Source: Helicoverpa zea | Lineage: Eukaryota > Arthropoda > Insecta > Lepidoptera > Noctuidae | Assembly: GCF_022581195.2 (NCBI RefSeq) | Contig: NC_061482.1 | Span: 12,090,001-12,154,000 of the forward strand | DNA: 64,000 nucleotides | Direction of reading: 5' to 3' | Shown: piece after piece, positions 43,142 to 54,664 of the stretch | Numbering within the stretch: the first letter of the stretch is position 1 | Layout: each line of letters begins with the position of its first letter | The notes under the pieces: generated by a model | Databases searched by the model: none | What the model was told of the DNA's origin: nothing | The model's input: the letters and a program-made list of their open reading frames with translations, nothing else | Made by a program: the position numbers and the translations under genes

Positions 43142-44429
43142 ATTTGACCTGAAAATAAAGGCATAAACCTATGTTATTCCTATCTATATGAATTTAGTAA
43201 AACTTTCCAATAATAATCACTGGTGTACAATTAGATACGATATAGTTTAACATGGACTTTAACTGTGAACTTCGAAGCCATAAAAAGGAACGGAAAATTT
43301 GGCTCTAATCAAGTATGATTCGAATTTTACAAAAAAAAACGAAAGTTTATAAAAAGGTCGGAATAAAATATCGAAAGATTTTTTAATTGCTTTGAAGTGT
43401 GACGAAATATTATACAATTTACATATTAGACCGCTTGTTTAATTTTTGCCTTTATAGAACCTTCATTGATTGGCACACGACACTACCTATCGCCGACTGT
43501 CCGTGGTGATAACAGTAACACTTGAAATTACATAATATCTAGGTATTATGTAAAACAAAAATGGAATTAAATGCTTTCCTCGGATAATACCTAATGAAAA
43601 CCGAAACCAACCATTCCGGTCCAGACAGGAAATATCACAACAAAACATTTAAATAAATAATAATGTTTAGACAAATTAACAAAAAATAATTGCGTTAACG
43701 GACACGACTTCATTGCAAAAAGCTGAGTGATCAATCATCCAAACATTTGAATTGATAGAATTAGTGTAAATATTGAAACATGTTTGTTTCTTTTTTCGTA
43801 AAGATATTTGCCGCACACTTGAAACTTTTAGTCGGTCAACTGTTTCTTCGGGCCCATAAATCACTATAAAGATGAATGGAAGTACATACGAAACAACGAT
43901 CAGTTATTAGTCCGGTATCAGACCGCCTTTTTATTAATTTCACGTTTTTCTAAACATTTTTTTTTTACAATCACCGGTCTGTAGAGTCGGCCGGCTATTT
44001 AATCTGTAGTGTGCGCATAGGCTCTCTGTAGAGGTTTTTATCGCCTAGGGAGCACCCAGGCAATTAAAAAATATTTCCCATAATCTCCATAATACCATGT
44101 GATATACGTTTCTGTTTACGCATAAGAGACAGCAAAGGCAGAAAAAAATAGAAAGCATGATTATTTCCTTTTCTTTTTAAGTACTTAGTAAGTACATATC
44201 TTCAGTAATTATGTTTAAGATATTACGAAAATTCTATAAGTAACTGTCCTATGCTGGGAACTCAACAACTCAACAAGGTTTGAATTATGTTCAATAGGTA
44301 AAACCAATGCAATTAGAAGAACTTGCCAGAGTCAATTAACTTAATTATTACAAGTCGTTGTTAAGAATTAATAACTGACTAATCCTGTAATTACGGGATT
44401 AGGCAGAGAAGCTCGTGGGTAAGTATGGA
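43142..44429. other. AT-rich DNA, nothing recognised
   Basis: No feature supported. Confidence 0.4.
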
Positions 44430-44515
44430 GCGATTGATCATAAGGTTAGTGGTGAACATGGATACCATGACGACTTCACTCTGTTTCGGAAGTTTCACCT
44501 TTTTTACACATTCGG
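44430..44515 (+). mobile_element. Decayed 5S-like SINE piece
   Basis: GAGCGATTGATCATAAGGTT AGTGGTGAAC and CTCTGTTTCGGAAG are colinear with the 5S-like element at 31760-31912, but the GGATGGGTGA core has eroded. Confidence 0.45.
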
Positions 44516-45003
44516 AGAGTCCCAACTGTCATTTAAATATCTTTGTAAGTCGTTACGGGTTTTAATCATTTTGATTTATCTTATTCTTCTCGACAGTATG
44601 CATATGACTACTAATTCTTTAGTTAAATACATGTTTTGTTTCTCAGAAATATTATCGACACCTGAATACACCAAAAAAGAAATAGGTTACTAGAGCATCT
44701 GCATAACCTACTTACACTCAAACTTTTTTGTTTTCAAAATTCGAAAAAAATATACCTATAAAAAAAACATAATTTAAAACAACCGTAACTTTATTATCAT
44801 ATTATAGAATTTTATATCACTACCTGCAAGGTCTAAGCTGTAATAGCGATGAGTCACAATTAATAGCTTAGTATTTTATAATTAATAAAAACTTGGCAAG
44901 CGTGGTCTGTCAGCGTACTATTGGAGATCCACAAAAATGTGGAAAATACCTTTGATTACGAACTCATTTTAAATATATACAAGTATTCTTAATGACGTGT
45001 TTG
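44516..45003. other. AT-rich DNA, nothing recognised
   Basis: A 92-codon plus-strand frame (44415-44693) overlaps the decayed SINE and has no motif. Confidence 0.4.
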
Positions 45004-45019
45004 CATAACGACTGGGTCT

Positions 45020-45322
45020 TTTTTTTTAAGAAACGGGTCTGATTTTATTGGTCAGGCTGATACTAAGCGCCCACTCCCGGCCGCTATCCCACTACTGCCC
45101 GATACGGGGACTTTTGGCTGCTGGGTTTCCCCCCTAGCCCGATTCGCCCCTCCTTAGTAGACCTGCATCCCCCAGACTCCTCCGGGGGATCCATATCAAT
45201 ACCAGGCTTAATGTGGACGTCCAGTCAACATGGGCCACTTAGCACCAGGACCCCCGACCTCAAACCATCCTCCGGTCCCGACCTCCGAGTAGCCGGATTA
45301 CAGGAGACGCCACGCTCCCAGT
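45020..45322 (-). mobile_element. Poly(A) retroposon with 16-bp target duplication
   Basis: The insert lies on the minus strand: its poly(A) tail appears as a T run at 45019-45027, preceded by an AATAAAA signal (complement of TTTTATT near 45050). The target duplication CATAACGACTGGGTCT is perfect at 45004-45019 and 45323-45338. The 303-bp body is GC-rich (CTCCTCCGGGGGATCCATAT, CAGTCAACATGGGCCACTTA) and looks like a LINE 3' UTR or a SINE. No coding frame recognised. Confidence 0.92.
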
Positions 45323-45338
45323 CATAACGACTGGGTCT

Positions 45339-45589
45339 AGAGCTATTTTAATTGCTATGAAAGTTTTAAAGCAAGCATAAGACTTAAAGTCAATGGCTAA
45401 AGTTTAAAAATAAAATATACTAATAGTACTACGCGTCTATGCAATTATTAGGAATATGTGGTTGTTAATCATAAATAACGCTACATCATTGGGAGGAAGT
45501 CACCACCAACTTTAGTTTTACGGCTACCTAACTGAAGGTTAATAATTTAAGTAATCCTATTAGAATAGAAGATTGACCATATAAGTCTC
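45339..45589. other. AT-rich DNA, nothing recognised
   Basis: No feature supported. Confidence 0.4.
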
Positions 45590-46765
45590 AGGCCCGGTTG
45601 TTCGAAGCTCGGTTACGTCAAGGTTAGGGTTAAACATAGATATAATATTACTAAACAAGATTGCGCACGCTCAAAATATATATTTACGAAAATGAACTCT
45701 ATTCTAACGCAATAAGGTACTAAATTGGTTGCATAATACACAGAGGCAAATCCGAGCCGAGAGGGATAGTTCGAACGGAGGCTGTTTGTCTCTTTCTAAC
45801 ACCTTGCCAGCATAAAAAAATGTTGTGATCAAAAGTTTTGTCTTCCCAAAAAACAATTGAATCACATAAATTTTTTATCTTATTTTAACAATTGTAAGTC
45901 AACATATTAATAACAATCGCATTAATTTATTCGTATTTATTATTAAAACATAAACAACATAAATTTTTATTTTGTTTTTTTTTTTTTCTAGCGGTAACCC
46001 TGAACATTCTTGGCGCGTAATCAGCATTTAAAATTTTGTTTATATTTTTTGTATTAAATCAATTTAAACTATTTAAATGGTGAAAAAGTGTTGCGTTTAT
46101 ACTTGTAAAAGTGAATCCTATGGTGGTTGCAATATATCGTTCCACAGGTAAGCTAATAATAACATTTTCGTAAACCAAACAACTAGGGTGCCCATGAATT
46201 CTTGTAATGAGTGAAAATATGGGTGATGGATTTTAAAACTGTTGTACTATTGTTATAGCTTCCCAAAAAATGAAGAAAGGCGACATAAATGGCTCACCAG
46301 TCTATATATGAAGTAGAAATACAAAAGAAAACAGTCTTCACTTCGAATCTTCCTGCTTTTATACTGCTAATTCCCGCTAATTATTAAAAGCCTTTATAAG
46401 TATCTTAAGGTCACAAACTGCGTAAGTTAAAACTTCAATACCAATCTGCGTTTAATACTCTTAGCAAATTCGGATTTGTCTCACATAGCTTAATCTCATA
46501 GTCACCCTATTAGAAAGGGACAGACAGCCTCCGTACTAACTGTTTCACTCGGCTCGTTTTTTGGGTTTATATGCGCAGTCCTGTTTACTAATATTATGTC
46601 TATGGGGTTAAATTCTAGTTACAGTAAAATTAACAGGGTTTAAATTCAAAAAGCGTTGCTGAACGTTAAAATTTCATAATAAAAATGACAAATTAACCGT
46701 GGTCAAAATTGACAACGGTAAAATTTTAACTTTAACTTTACCGTAACGTACGAACAACCGGGCCT
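45590..46765 (+). mobile_element. 1.18-kb DNA element carrying a THAP remnant
   Basis: AGGCCCGGTTGTTCGAAGCT at the left and, in complement, AGGCCCGGTTGTTCGTACGT at the right. Subterminal inverted similarity also covers GAGCCGAG, ACGGAGGCTGTTTGTCTCTT TCTAA and its counterpart near 46505-46560. The inner part holds a two-exon THAP domain fragment. THAP domains form the DNA-binding part of P-element-type transposases, so a degenerate, deleted member of such a family is the simplest reading. No RNase-H-like catalytic region remains, and no clear 8-bp target duplication flanks it. Confidence 0.7.
46077..46380 (+). pseudogene. THAP zinc-finger domain, two-exon remnant
   Basis: Exon 1 (46077-46147) reads MVKKCCVYTCKSESYGGCNI then SFH, with a GTAAGC donor at 46148. 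A 111-bp intron ends TTATAG at 46258. Exon 2 continues in phase as SFPKNEERRHKWLTSLYMK and a TAG at 46314-46316. One frame over, SLHFESSCFYTANSR follows to a TAA at 46378-46380. This matches the THAP layout C-x(2-4)-C...FP...W...CSxHF. The two N-terminal cysteines, FP and W are kept. The Cys before the His-Phe is replaced (NSLHF) and a frameshift plus stop cut the domain, so it cannot make a normal zinc finger. The first exon and splice sites are surprisingly clean. Confidence 0.8.
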
Positions 46766-46908
46766 TAGAAGGCCCATTTAAGAAAGCTACTTTTTATCCG
46801 GATGCGTGGAATAGTCCCAGGGAAATGCAGATGAAACCGCTAGTGGAAGCTCAGAAAATTTAATGACTTGATGAAGTTTCCTGAGTAAACAGAACCCTAT
46901 TATCCAAA

Positions 46909-47175
46909 CTAATATTATAAATGCGAAAGTAACTCTGTCTGTCTGTCTGTCTGTCTATCTGTCTGTCTTTTCTTCACGCCTAAACTACTGAACCGATTTG
47001 TGTGAAATTTGGTACAGACATAGTTTGAAACTTGAGAAAGGACATAGGATAGTTTTTATTACAAAAAAAAATAAAAATAAAATTATTCCGGACATATAGC
47101 GCCATCTATTGGTCAAATCAAAAATCTGCTGGTAGTCACTATTCCACGCGAACGAAGTTGCGGGCAAAAGCTAGT
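46909..47175 (-). mobile_element. Family-A-related retroposon with TCTG microsatellite
   Basis: CTAATATTATAAATGCGAAA GTAACTCTGTCTG at the left; CCACGCGAACGAAGTTGCGG GCAAAAGCTAGT at the right. The middle has GCGCCATCTATTGGTCAAAT. The microsatellite spans 46933-46968. Confidence 0.88.
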
Positions 47176-47591
47176 ATGTTAATATTGTAGTATCATGTAC
47201 CGACATCATGGTTACTATAGGAGGCCCGCTACACATCCATCATCATACCGTGTTACGTTATATTAATTATTATTGTACCTATTCAATTATTATTGTGTAA
47301 ATAATACGAAGATATGTTATCTACAGTCACGGACAAAAACATTGGCACCTATTTAACAAATGCATGCATATGTATTTACCTATTTACAGCAATCATTATG
47401 ATGGTGTCGACAATAATTGTAACATGAATTGATCATTCGTACTCAATATTTACATGCATTTTAAATAGCAACTTAATTGCCTATTCATTATGTAAGATAT
47501 TTAATTAGATTCAAAATGTAACTTAATACTTCTGTTGTGTCTGTTGTAGTAAAAACACTTTTGAAGGCGATTGTAGATGATCCTCATTTTT
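47176..47591. other. AT-rich DNA, nothing certain
   Basis: CAGTCACGGACAAAAACATT GGCACC at 47323-47348 resembles a Tc1/mariner end, but no partner repeat was found. Confidence 0.35.
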
Positions 47592-47880
47592 TTTCCCTTT
47601 GATCTCCACAGATACGTTGGAAGCGCCTGTATCCAGCGTCTTCCGGCGACCTTTACAAGGTCGTCTGTCCACCTTATTGGCGACGTCCTACGCTGCGCTT
47701 GCTAGTCCGTGGTCTCCACTCCAGCACTTTTCGACCCCATCGGCCATCCACTCTGCGAGCAATATGGCCTGCAAATTGCCTCTTCAACTTGTAATCCGGT
47801 GGGCTATATCGGTGACTTTAGTTCGTCTACGGATCTCCTCATTTCGGATTCGAACACGTTCTACTGTCAAGTAAATAACC
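47592..47880 (-). mobile_element. LINE reverse-transcriptase C-terminal fragment
   Basis: On the minus strand: RVRIRNEEIRRRTKVTDIAH RI, then FAGHIARRVDGRWGRKVLEW RPRTSKRSVG, a frameshift, and a CGGAAGACGCTGGATACAGG equivalent. Same lineage as 841-1160 but extending further 5'. The final codons and GAT tail are missing, and an ATTTTTTTTCCC junction replaces them. Confidence 0.9.
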
Positions 47881-48663
47881 TGATATTTTACACGCGAGTA
47901 TGTCAATAAACTTTTCATGAAACCTTTTTTACCATATCCCCTTTTTGTAAACTTCAATGAAAATACTACATAATCGTAAACTGTTACTAATTTAACACAA
48001 TGCAAAGTTCAGATTAACGCAAAAAATGTTTAGAATCTTTTTTTTGCGGATTGTGTTCATTTTGAATAGGGTAGGCTTTGTGTACAATGGGTTTATTTTA
48101 AGTTATGTATGGGAATACAAATAAAACTGTTATTTACAGTACTGTTGCATGATTTAAACGGTATTCTTTTGTTTTTTAGAAGCCGATCTTCGACGGATTG
48201 AAGACTCGCGCTGCTAGGACCTTTCAAAAACAAAAGCCTGGAATAGATTTTATGAGGCAAAGAAAATATTTGTCTTAAGTATCACTAATATATAATAACA
48301 ATAAAGAAATGTACTTACTGCTCTTGTAACTTCATATTTTTATAATTATTTTCATAACACAAAATTATTGGGTATATGCCTTTCTCTCACACGTACCTTA
48401 AGGTTTTTTTTATAATAACAATGTAGACCGCAATTAACAATATTATAAAGTTGAGGTCAAGTGAGCCATATTTCAGTCAATATCAGACCCTATCTGGGTT
48501 ACGTTGACACTTATAATTTATTCACAACGTATGTGAAGTATTTATTAGATTGAGCACACCTTGACTTAACATTTAGAAAATATTTTTCATTATCTACTTC
48601 ATCCTACTTAATTCATTCTCGTTCCGTGACAAAGTGAAACCAGGAATAGTTAATTGTGAACTT
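47881..48663. other. AT-rich DNA, nothing recognised
   Basis: No feature supported. Confidence 0.4.
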
Positions 48664-48666
48664 TAA

Positions 48667-48853
48667 CAGCCAGTTTCTTCATCAAAAGTTAAAGCCAAAG
48701 TAAAAGTCAAAGTAATGTCTAAAGTAAAAGTAACGGTCAAATTCAATTTTTCTATTAGTTTTGCTGTCACTTTAGCCTTGAAAAAACGTATTTGACCGTT
48801 ACTTTTACTTTAGACATTACTTTAACTTTAACTTTTGATGAAGAAACTGGCCG
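48667..48853. mobile_element. 187-bp MITE with TAA duplications
   Basis: Inverted ends of about 75 bp, CAGCCAGTTTCTTCATCAAA AG and its complement, built of AAAGTAAAAGT-like words. TAA at 48664-48666 and 48854-48856 suggests PIF/Harbinger-type target choice, as for the MITEs at 6209 and 6370. Confidence 0.88.
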
Positions 48854-48856
48854 TAA

Positions 48857-49472
48857 GACCTTATAATATACATTCAGGAAAATATTAAGTAGCTCTATCA
48901 CTTATTTCAAGTGCCGAAAATGACCTTTTTCGTAAAAACTATGAAAGAACCACAACATACCTATTAGGTACGAGGAATGTTCGAGAGCTTCCATTTTAAA
49001 GAGATTATTTAAAGCTTTTATTTTAATTGCATGAGACTTCTCATTGAATTTACTCTCTCACTATTAAGGAAAGGTCTTCCTGTAACTTTCCATGTTTTTT
49101 TCGGCTTCATATCTGCTTATTTGAATATAAATAGATTAAATACAACTGTTTTACTTCTTCTACCAATTCACAAGTAACTGGATTGCCCACTTCATCATAA
49201 TATTAATTTTATATCTGGCAAAAACATTAAGCCTCGTGTGCTTAACAAAAAAAACTTGTAAGTACCTAAAGTTGTCTTTAACAGCTTACCGTATTGTTTT
49301 ACGTAAAACGTGCTCTAGTTAAATGTGTAGCAGTCTCAACTCGCTGCCCTTGACAGTCTGAACTAATTCGCGACACCACGTGTCGAGCAAATGTATGACT
49401 TACAATCATTAATAGTGTATTAGTTTGAAAGGCATATAGGCATTTGTAGTATCAACGTTATCTTATATCTAA
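48857..49472. other. AT-rich DNA, nothing recognised
   Basis: No feature supported. Confidence 0.4.
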
Positions 49473-49600
49473 CTGCCTCGTTGGTCTAGCTGTTGCAAGC
49501 GCGGCTGCTGAGCACGAGGTCTCGGGATCGATTCCCGAGTCGAGCTGAAATCGCAATTCAAGAGGTGACTTTGATAATAGAAGAAAAATATCCATTCTGC
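49473..49600 (+). mobile_element. tRNA-derived SINE head (third SINE family)
   Basis: CTGCCTCGTTGGTCTAGCTG TTGCAAGCG supplies an A-box-like D-arm, and GGTCTCGGGATCGATTCCCG AG a B-box T-arm. The acceptor ends pair only partly, which argues against a functional tRNA. The body after about 49560 is too diverged to follow. Confidence 0.75.
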
Positions 49601-51429
49601 GATCTGCTAAATCATACCTTCCTCGTTCGTCATTCATGACAGGTAAAATAAAGGTAAATAGCTACCTACTGATGAATGCGTCAACACAGCGTCAAAACTC
49701 TTCATGACTTGAGTGATCGAATTGGGCTAGTCCCAGACACAACAAAAAGTTACTAATATTACAAATATCTATTTATAAAGTACTGAGGCGAAACCACAAA
49801 CAATTTTATAATTGTACAAAATAGACTAGGTAATGTAAGGTCCGGTTTCAGAGACCGAATTGGAAAATACGATGTTACATTACACCATGTTTTACAGTTT
49901 GGTGTAAGACTTTGCTTGTTGTGTCAATGACCTTGTTGACCTTTGGGAGACTCCATGTAACTGATACCGTTTATGGGTTTCTCTCATTCGATGATCAACC
50001 ATTTTCTTTCATCGCTGCAGTACCAGAAGACTATTTTGCTAACTCCCTATTTAGGGAAAACCACTTTTGTTTTTTCTTTGTTTTACAGCAGTACAGCAAT
50101 GATTTGTTTTTATGCCAGCATCCTCCAAAAACTGGCAGAGCGTAGTCCTTATTTTCGTTCGATTTTCTCCTTTCGGTTGAGTGCTTATAGTAAACGGGAA
50201 CGGCTAGTTGATTGATACACGTAAGTACATATATTATTTTATAAAAAACTAATGTAAACATTTTATGTCAATAGGCAGTTGGCTGTAGTGTTAGTAATTA
50301 TTACCTATGCAAACAAGACTAATGGGTTTATTTAAAGTTAGCTGTTATACATTACAAGCTAATAGTTCCTTTAACAAAAAGGTAAATTGCATGCAGCGGA
50401 ATGTCCGCGCTTATCGTTTCAGATAAATGAACCGGTACAGTAAGTATTTAAGAAATGCACTAAAATATTACGCTAAAGACGGCGATCGTCGAAGAGATTA
50501 GAATAAATTTAATTATTTTAATAAGTAATGCATTGATCTAGGATTCGTAAAACAAGATTTGACGAAATTCTACTAGACTGGTGAGGTGTTAAATATCAGA
50601 CTATTCGTGGTTTAACTTTTGTTTTGGACGGTTTATACGGCATCCTGACACCATTTTAATCAGCTCGTGCTTCAAGGAGAACACGCAGAGTTAGAAAGTA
50701 GTAACTAAGTTCAACTATGAGCAATTATTACGTATGTGCACCCGTACATATTCTCCTCGAATAACTTCTGACAAGCAGCCGTCATCGGTAGAATATTAAG
50801 TTGATTGATTACTTTTTAATAATAATAGACAAGACATGTTCCATTCATGTTCAAAATTCCGAGAATCGAGAAATAAATGAACCGCTACTACGAATACGCT
50901 GAACAAAGACTAATATCATTAGAATGATTCAGATCGTTTGTGGAAGAAAATCCCACAGAGCGCCACTTCCCGACAACCTTCTGTTACGATACCTAATTAC
51001 ACGGCAAATAGAACAAATTCACTTCGATTCTTTTAAGAGCGATTCACGGTATCGATAACAAAAAATCGAGACGATTTTTTTTAGGTTTTCTGCTTAAATC
51101 GATAAGTAAGACAATGTTAATTGATGTGTAACTGGATATTTTGGTGACGTTTTTAGATAACATTCATTTCGATTGTCCTAAAATTGATTTAATTTATTTT
51201 TCGTGAAGTTTAATAGGTGATATAGTATTGAATTGCAATTTTCAGCAGAAAAAAAATATAAATATATGAGCACCGCAGACATTGATGACTCCTCAGAAAC
51301 ACAAACATAAGATTTGTCCTGTTTGTTTTAATAACTAGGTACAGCTGTGGTTGCGGTTTGGTGAAAATTCTAGTGAATAATAATATGTAAGAATGTTATT
51401 ATGTTTCTCATTTCTAACGAGAGAAGAGG
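49601..51429. other. Mostly AT-rich, nothing recognised
   Basis: The overlapping frames at 49912-50261 lie on both strands, with no motif. Confidence 0.4.
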
Positions 51430-51830
51430 CATCATCATCTTCCGAGCCTTTTTCCCAACTACATTGGGGTCGGTTTCCAGTCTAACCGGATGCAACTAAG
51501 TACCACTGATTTACAAGAAGCGACTAACCTGCTTGACCTTCTCAACCAAGTTACCCGGGCAACCCAATACCCCTTGGTTAGGCTGGTGTCAGACTGACTA
51601 GCTTCTGACTACCCGTAACGACTGCCAAGTATGTTCAATGACAGCCGAGACCTACAGTTTAACGTGCCATGCGAAACACAGTCATTGGTGTCCAAGATAT
51701 ACTTAGAAAGTACATACTTAGGCACAAACTTGGAAAAGTTGCATTGGTACTTGCCTGACCTGGAATCGAACCCATGCCCTAATACTTGAGAGATCGGTTC
51801 TTTACCTAATGGGCCACCAAGCCTTTTTTC
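51430..51830 (-). mobile_element. Family-B SINE, complete copy with tRNA-like head
   Basis: Read on the minus strand, it begins with a tRNA-like head (GGCTTGGTGGCCCATTAGGT as A-box region and GGGTTCGATTCCAGGTCAGG as B-box region, 51760-51826). It continues through a GTACTTTCTAAGTATATCTT block and the CAGCCGAGACC-like complement, and ends ...GGGAAAAAGGCTCGGAAGAT GATGATG at 51432. This resembles the tRNA-derived SINEs described from noctuid moths (HaSE-like); the family name was not checked. It defines the structure used for the other family-B pieces. Confidence 0.9.
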
Positions 51831-52043
51831 CCGACATCCCATGTACCGTATTTAATATAGTAACTACTAGATTATTACCGGACGTAAAAACGGTTCAAGT
51901 ACTAACCAATTGATTCATAAGATAAGCTAATCAACACCTTTGTTTAACAAACTACTCGTTCAAGATGTAATCACGCGAACTACTAATGCGTTGTTCATTA
52001 ACGACTGGTTCCAATATACTATCCGTTGCTTTGATAATTAGGA
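51831..52043. other. Short AT-rich interval
   Basis: Separates the two oppositely oriented family-B copies; nothing else seen. Confidence 0.4.
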
Positions 52044-52261
52044 TTGAACATCCTTGGCAGTCGTTACGGGCAGTCAGAAGCCAGCAAGTCTGACGCCAGT
52101 CTAATCAAGGGGTATCGGGTTGCCCGGGTAACTGGGTTGAGGTGGTCAGATAGGCAGTCGCTCCTTGTAAAGCACTGGTACTCAGCTGAATCGTTAGACT
52201 GGAAGCCGACCCCAACATAGTTGGGAAAAGGCTCGGAGGATGATGATGATGATGATGATGC
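52044..52261 (+). mobile_element. Family-B SINE, 3' part with long GAT tail
   Basis: AACATCCTTGGCAGTCGTTA CGGGCAGTCAGAAGCC through AGACTGGAAGCCGACCCCAA C to GGGAAAAGGCTCGGAGGATG ATGATG repeats. Opposite orientation to the complete copy 200 bp upstream; the tRNA head is missing. Confidence 0.92.
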
Positions 52262-52935
52262 TTTGCTTATTAGGGATTGACATCGCTTGTATACGGCTAA
52301 TGTCAAATTAGTATCTCTAGTAACCAAATCAAAAGATAGACAGAATACTGAAAACGGCCTTAGGAGGAAATAATATTTTTTTTAATTAAACGTAATAATT
52401 AAAAGGGCCGATATACATTTATTTATGTTATATAGGCAAATATTTTATTTCCGCGATTATTTCCGTCCTGTTTATATTAACATTTAAATCTATTATTTTT
52501 ACAGTTTTATCTTCGTATATCTTGATACTGGCAGTTAATTAGTCAATTTGTATGGAAAAATGTTAAGTGTCTATTTAAACCAGATATATCCAGAAATGTC
52601 CTGTTTTTCATTAGTGTTAATTATTAATGATTATCATTATTTTTGTATTAGGAATAATTTGAGCCTTTAATATAATCAAATAAGACATAATATTATCAGA
52701 TCGTATAATTTTTCCACTAATGTAATTATATGCAAACTAGTAAAACAAAACAAAAGAAGCCTAGTCTATAGCAAATACTTATTATGTTCAGAATTATCAT
52801 TATTGAAAATCACAAAGCATCTTCAAGTGTGTGTCTATCAATCACAATTATATTAAATATTACATATAAATAGTCAATTACGTCACATTAAATAACAAAC
52901 TTATTATTGGAGTCTTATTTAATACCACTTATCAA
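52262..52935. other. AT-rich DNA, nothing recognised
   Basis: No feature supported. Confidence 0.4.
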
Positions 52936-53305
52936 TACTAATATTATAAAGTAGAAAAAATATATTTTTGTTTGTATGTTTGTAATGGATAAAATCAAAA
53001 ACGACTGGACTGATCTAAAAAAATTCTTCCATCATTAAAAAGCTACAGTATTTGCGAGTATCATAGGCCATATATTATCCCAACTAGCTTTCGGCCGCGG
53101 TTTCACCCGCGTCCCGTAGCCGGATGGTGACAAAAATCCTAAAATCTTCTCCCGGGCCTAAGTTACCTCCCCTTTAATTTTCAGCCAAATCGGTCAAGCC
53201 GTTTTCATGTTATGTCGTGACAACGGAAAGCTGGTTTCATTTTTATATAGATACAGGCAGCAGTTGCTACGGGTCACGGGTGAAACCGCGGGAAAACGGC
53301 TAGTT
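52936..53305 (-). mobile_element. Family-A retroposon interrupted by another copy
   Basis: The 3' part is 52936-53082 (ACTAATATTATAAAGTAGAA to TATATTATCCCA) and the 5' part is 53253-53305 (CAGGCAGCAGTTGCTACGGG to GGGAAAACGGCTAGT). The halves are colinear with the complete copies. Confidence 0.88.
53083..53252 (+). mobile_element. Family-A-related retroposon inserted in a family-A copy
   Basis: ACTAGCTTTCGGCCGCGGTT TCACCCGCGTCCCG to TTCATTTTTATATAGATA, with TTTCAGCCAAATCGGTCAAG CCGTTTTCATG inside. Opposite orientation to its host element, hence younger. Confidence 0.87.
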
Positions 53306-54153
53306 ATTTACTTAATACAGCTACATGATAATTACATAAAACTTTATTGAACTTGACCGGATAGATATTAAATCAATAGTAGCCACAACTAACGGAAAAT
53401 GAAGGACAAACGTATAAAAACGAATGATCATAATACAGTAATTATAATAAAATAACTATTATTTTATAATATGTATGTAATTTTAATCATATTTCGACAA
53501 TGAGTGGCAGAATTTTAGATGTATTTTTTATGTATTCTGGAAACTTTAAATAGTAAAAACTTTATTTTGAAACAGAACTGATAAGATGAAACTTTAATTT
53601 AAGTTGCTTTAATTATAAAGTTTGACGCAATTTAACACGTTTAAAAAAAGCTGTGTTTTGTTATAAGCTAGTTGTAGTACTATCTAACTAAACACTGTTT
53701 ACAATATTATTTTCTGTTTGAATACAACCGTATCTATTAAAATATAGGTATTTTTTTATACAACACAATATGATTTAATGCTCATCTTTTTTGGTGCTCA
53801 AAGTTGAGGTAATGGTGATTGTTTTAACCATTCTTGTCATTACATCAATGAAATAAGACGTACTATTTCTCACAGTAGTACATTATGAAAAAACAACAGT
53901 AATTTATAAATATTGCCTTCATAAACTTTTTATTAAGTCCTATGATATCACCTCGGATTATTTTGCGCAGCTATTCAGCGGCTCTGTGAAGTAAATTAAA
54001 TGAACATTATAACAATAGCAAAAACTTCTAGAACGATCGTCGCAATGACACTAGCATGGAGATCACAAAATTCTGCTAAGTCTTAAAAACTCATGATCTG
54101 TAACTGCGGATTTCAATAAACGATCCAGGAGTGGCTAAAGAACTTTTTTTATA
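53306..54153. other. AT-rich DNA, nothing recognised
   Basis: No feature supported. Confidence 0.4.
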
Positions 54154-54234
54154 GAGCTACTCTCTTCCCGCGTAACGTAGGCTTTATTTTATCTCGGGAC
54201 GGGCAGTAGTTTCCACCGCGGGAAAACGGCTAGT
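54154..54234 (-). mobile_element. Family-A retroposon fragment
   Basis: GAGCTACTCTCTTCCCGCGT AACGTAGGCTTTATTTTATC to CCACCGCGGGAAAACGGCTA GT. The GGGACGCGGGTGAAA segment is deleted. Confidence 0.82.
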
Positions 54235-54664
54235 AATTTATATAAAGCTTATGTCAAAATGCAATCTCCAATAGCAAAACAACGGATAGATCGCTTATTG
54301 AAATTCGAAAAAGAAGAAAAATAAACTAGATTGATTTCAAGGCGTGGTTGTATTCTGTAATCAGTTTGATTTTAAAATACCGTGCGAAAATTAGGGCGGT
54401 TCTATAATTTTGCGTGTTACGGGCCATTGTTAAGGCATGTTCGTGACATTTCTGCAGCCTTGTAAAACGACGATACCGATAACCTATCGTGGCTTTCTGA
54501 TTTTCATTACAATTGAGAGATTAACGAGGTAATAAATAATTTATGCTTCTAGCTTTAGTCAATTTATTCAGTCTCGATGATGATAGTTCGTGAAAAAATT
54601 GCAGGTATATAGGTCGTATTTTAATCTAAGTCATTGATTCAAAGCATGTTTATATTGTCTTAAG

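Noticed and set aside
47323..47348. Tc1/mariner terminal repeat
   Set aside because: Single short match without a partner inverted repeat or TA-flanked boundary.
47599..47874. 91-codon plus-strand frame
   Set aside because: It is the opposite-strand shadow of the LINE reverse-transcriptase fragment.
49473..49545. Possible tRNA gene
   Set aside because: Has A- and B-box-like blocks but weak acceptor pairing; resembles known moth SINE heads.
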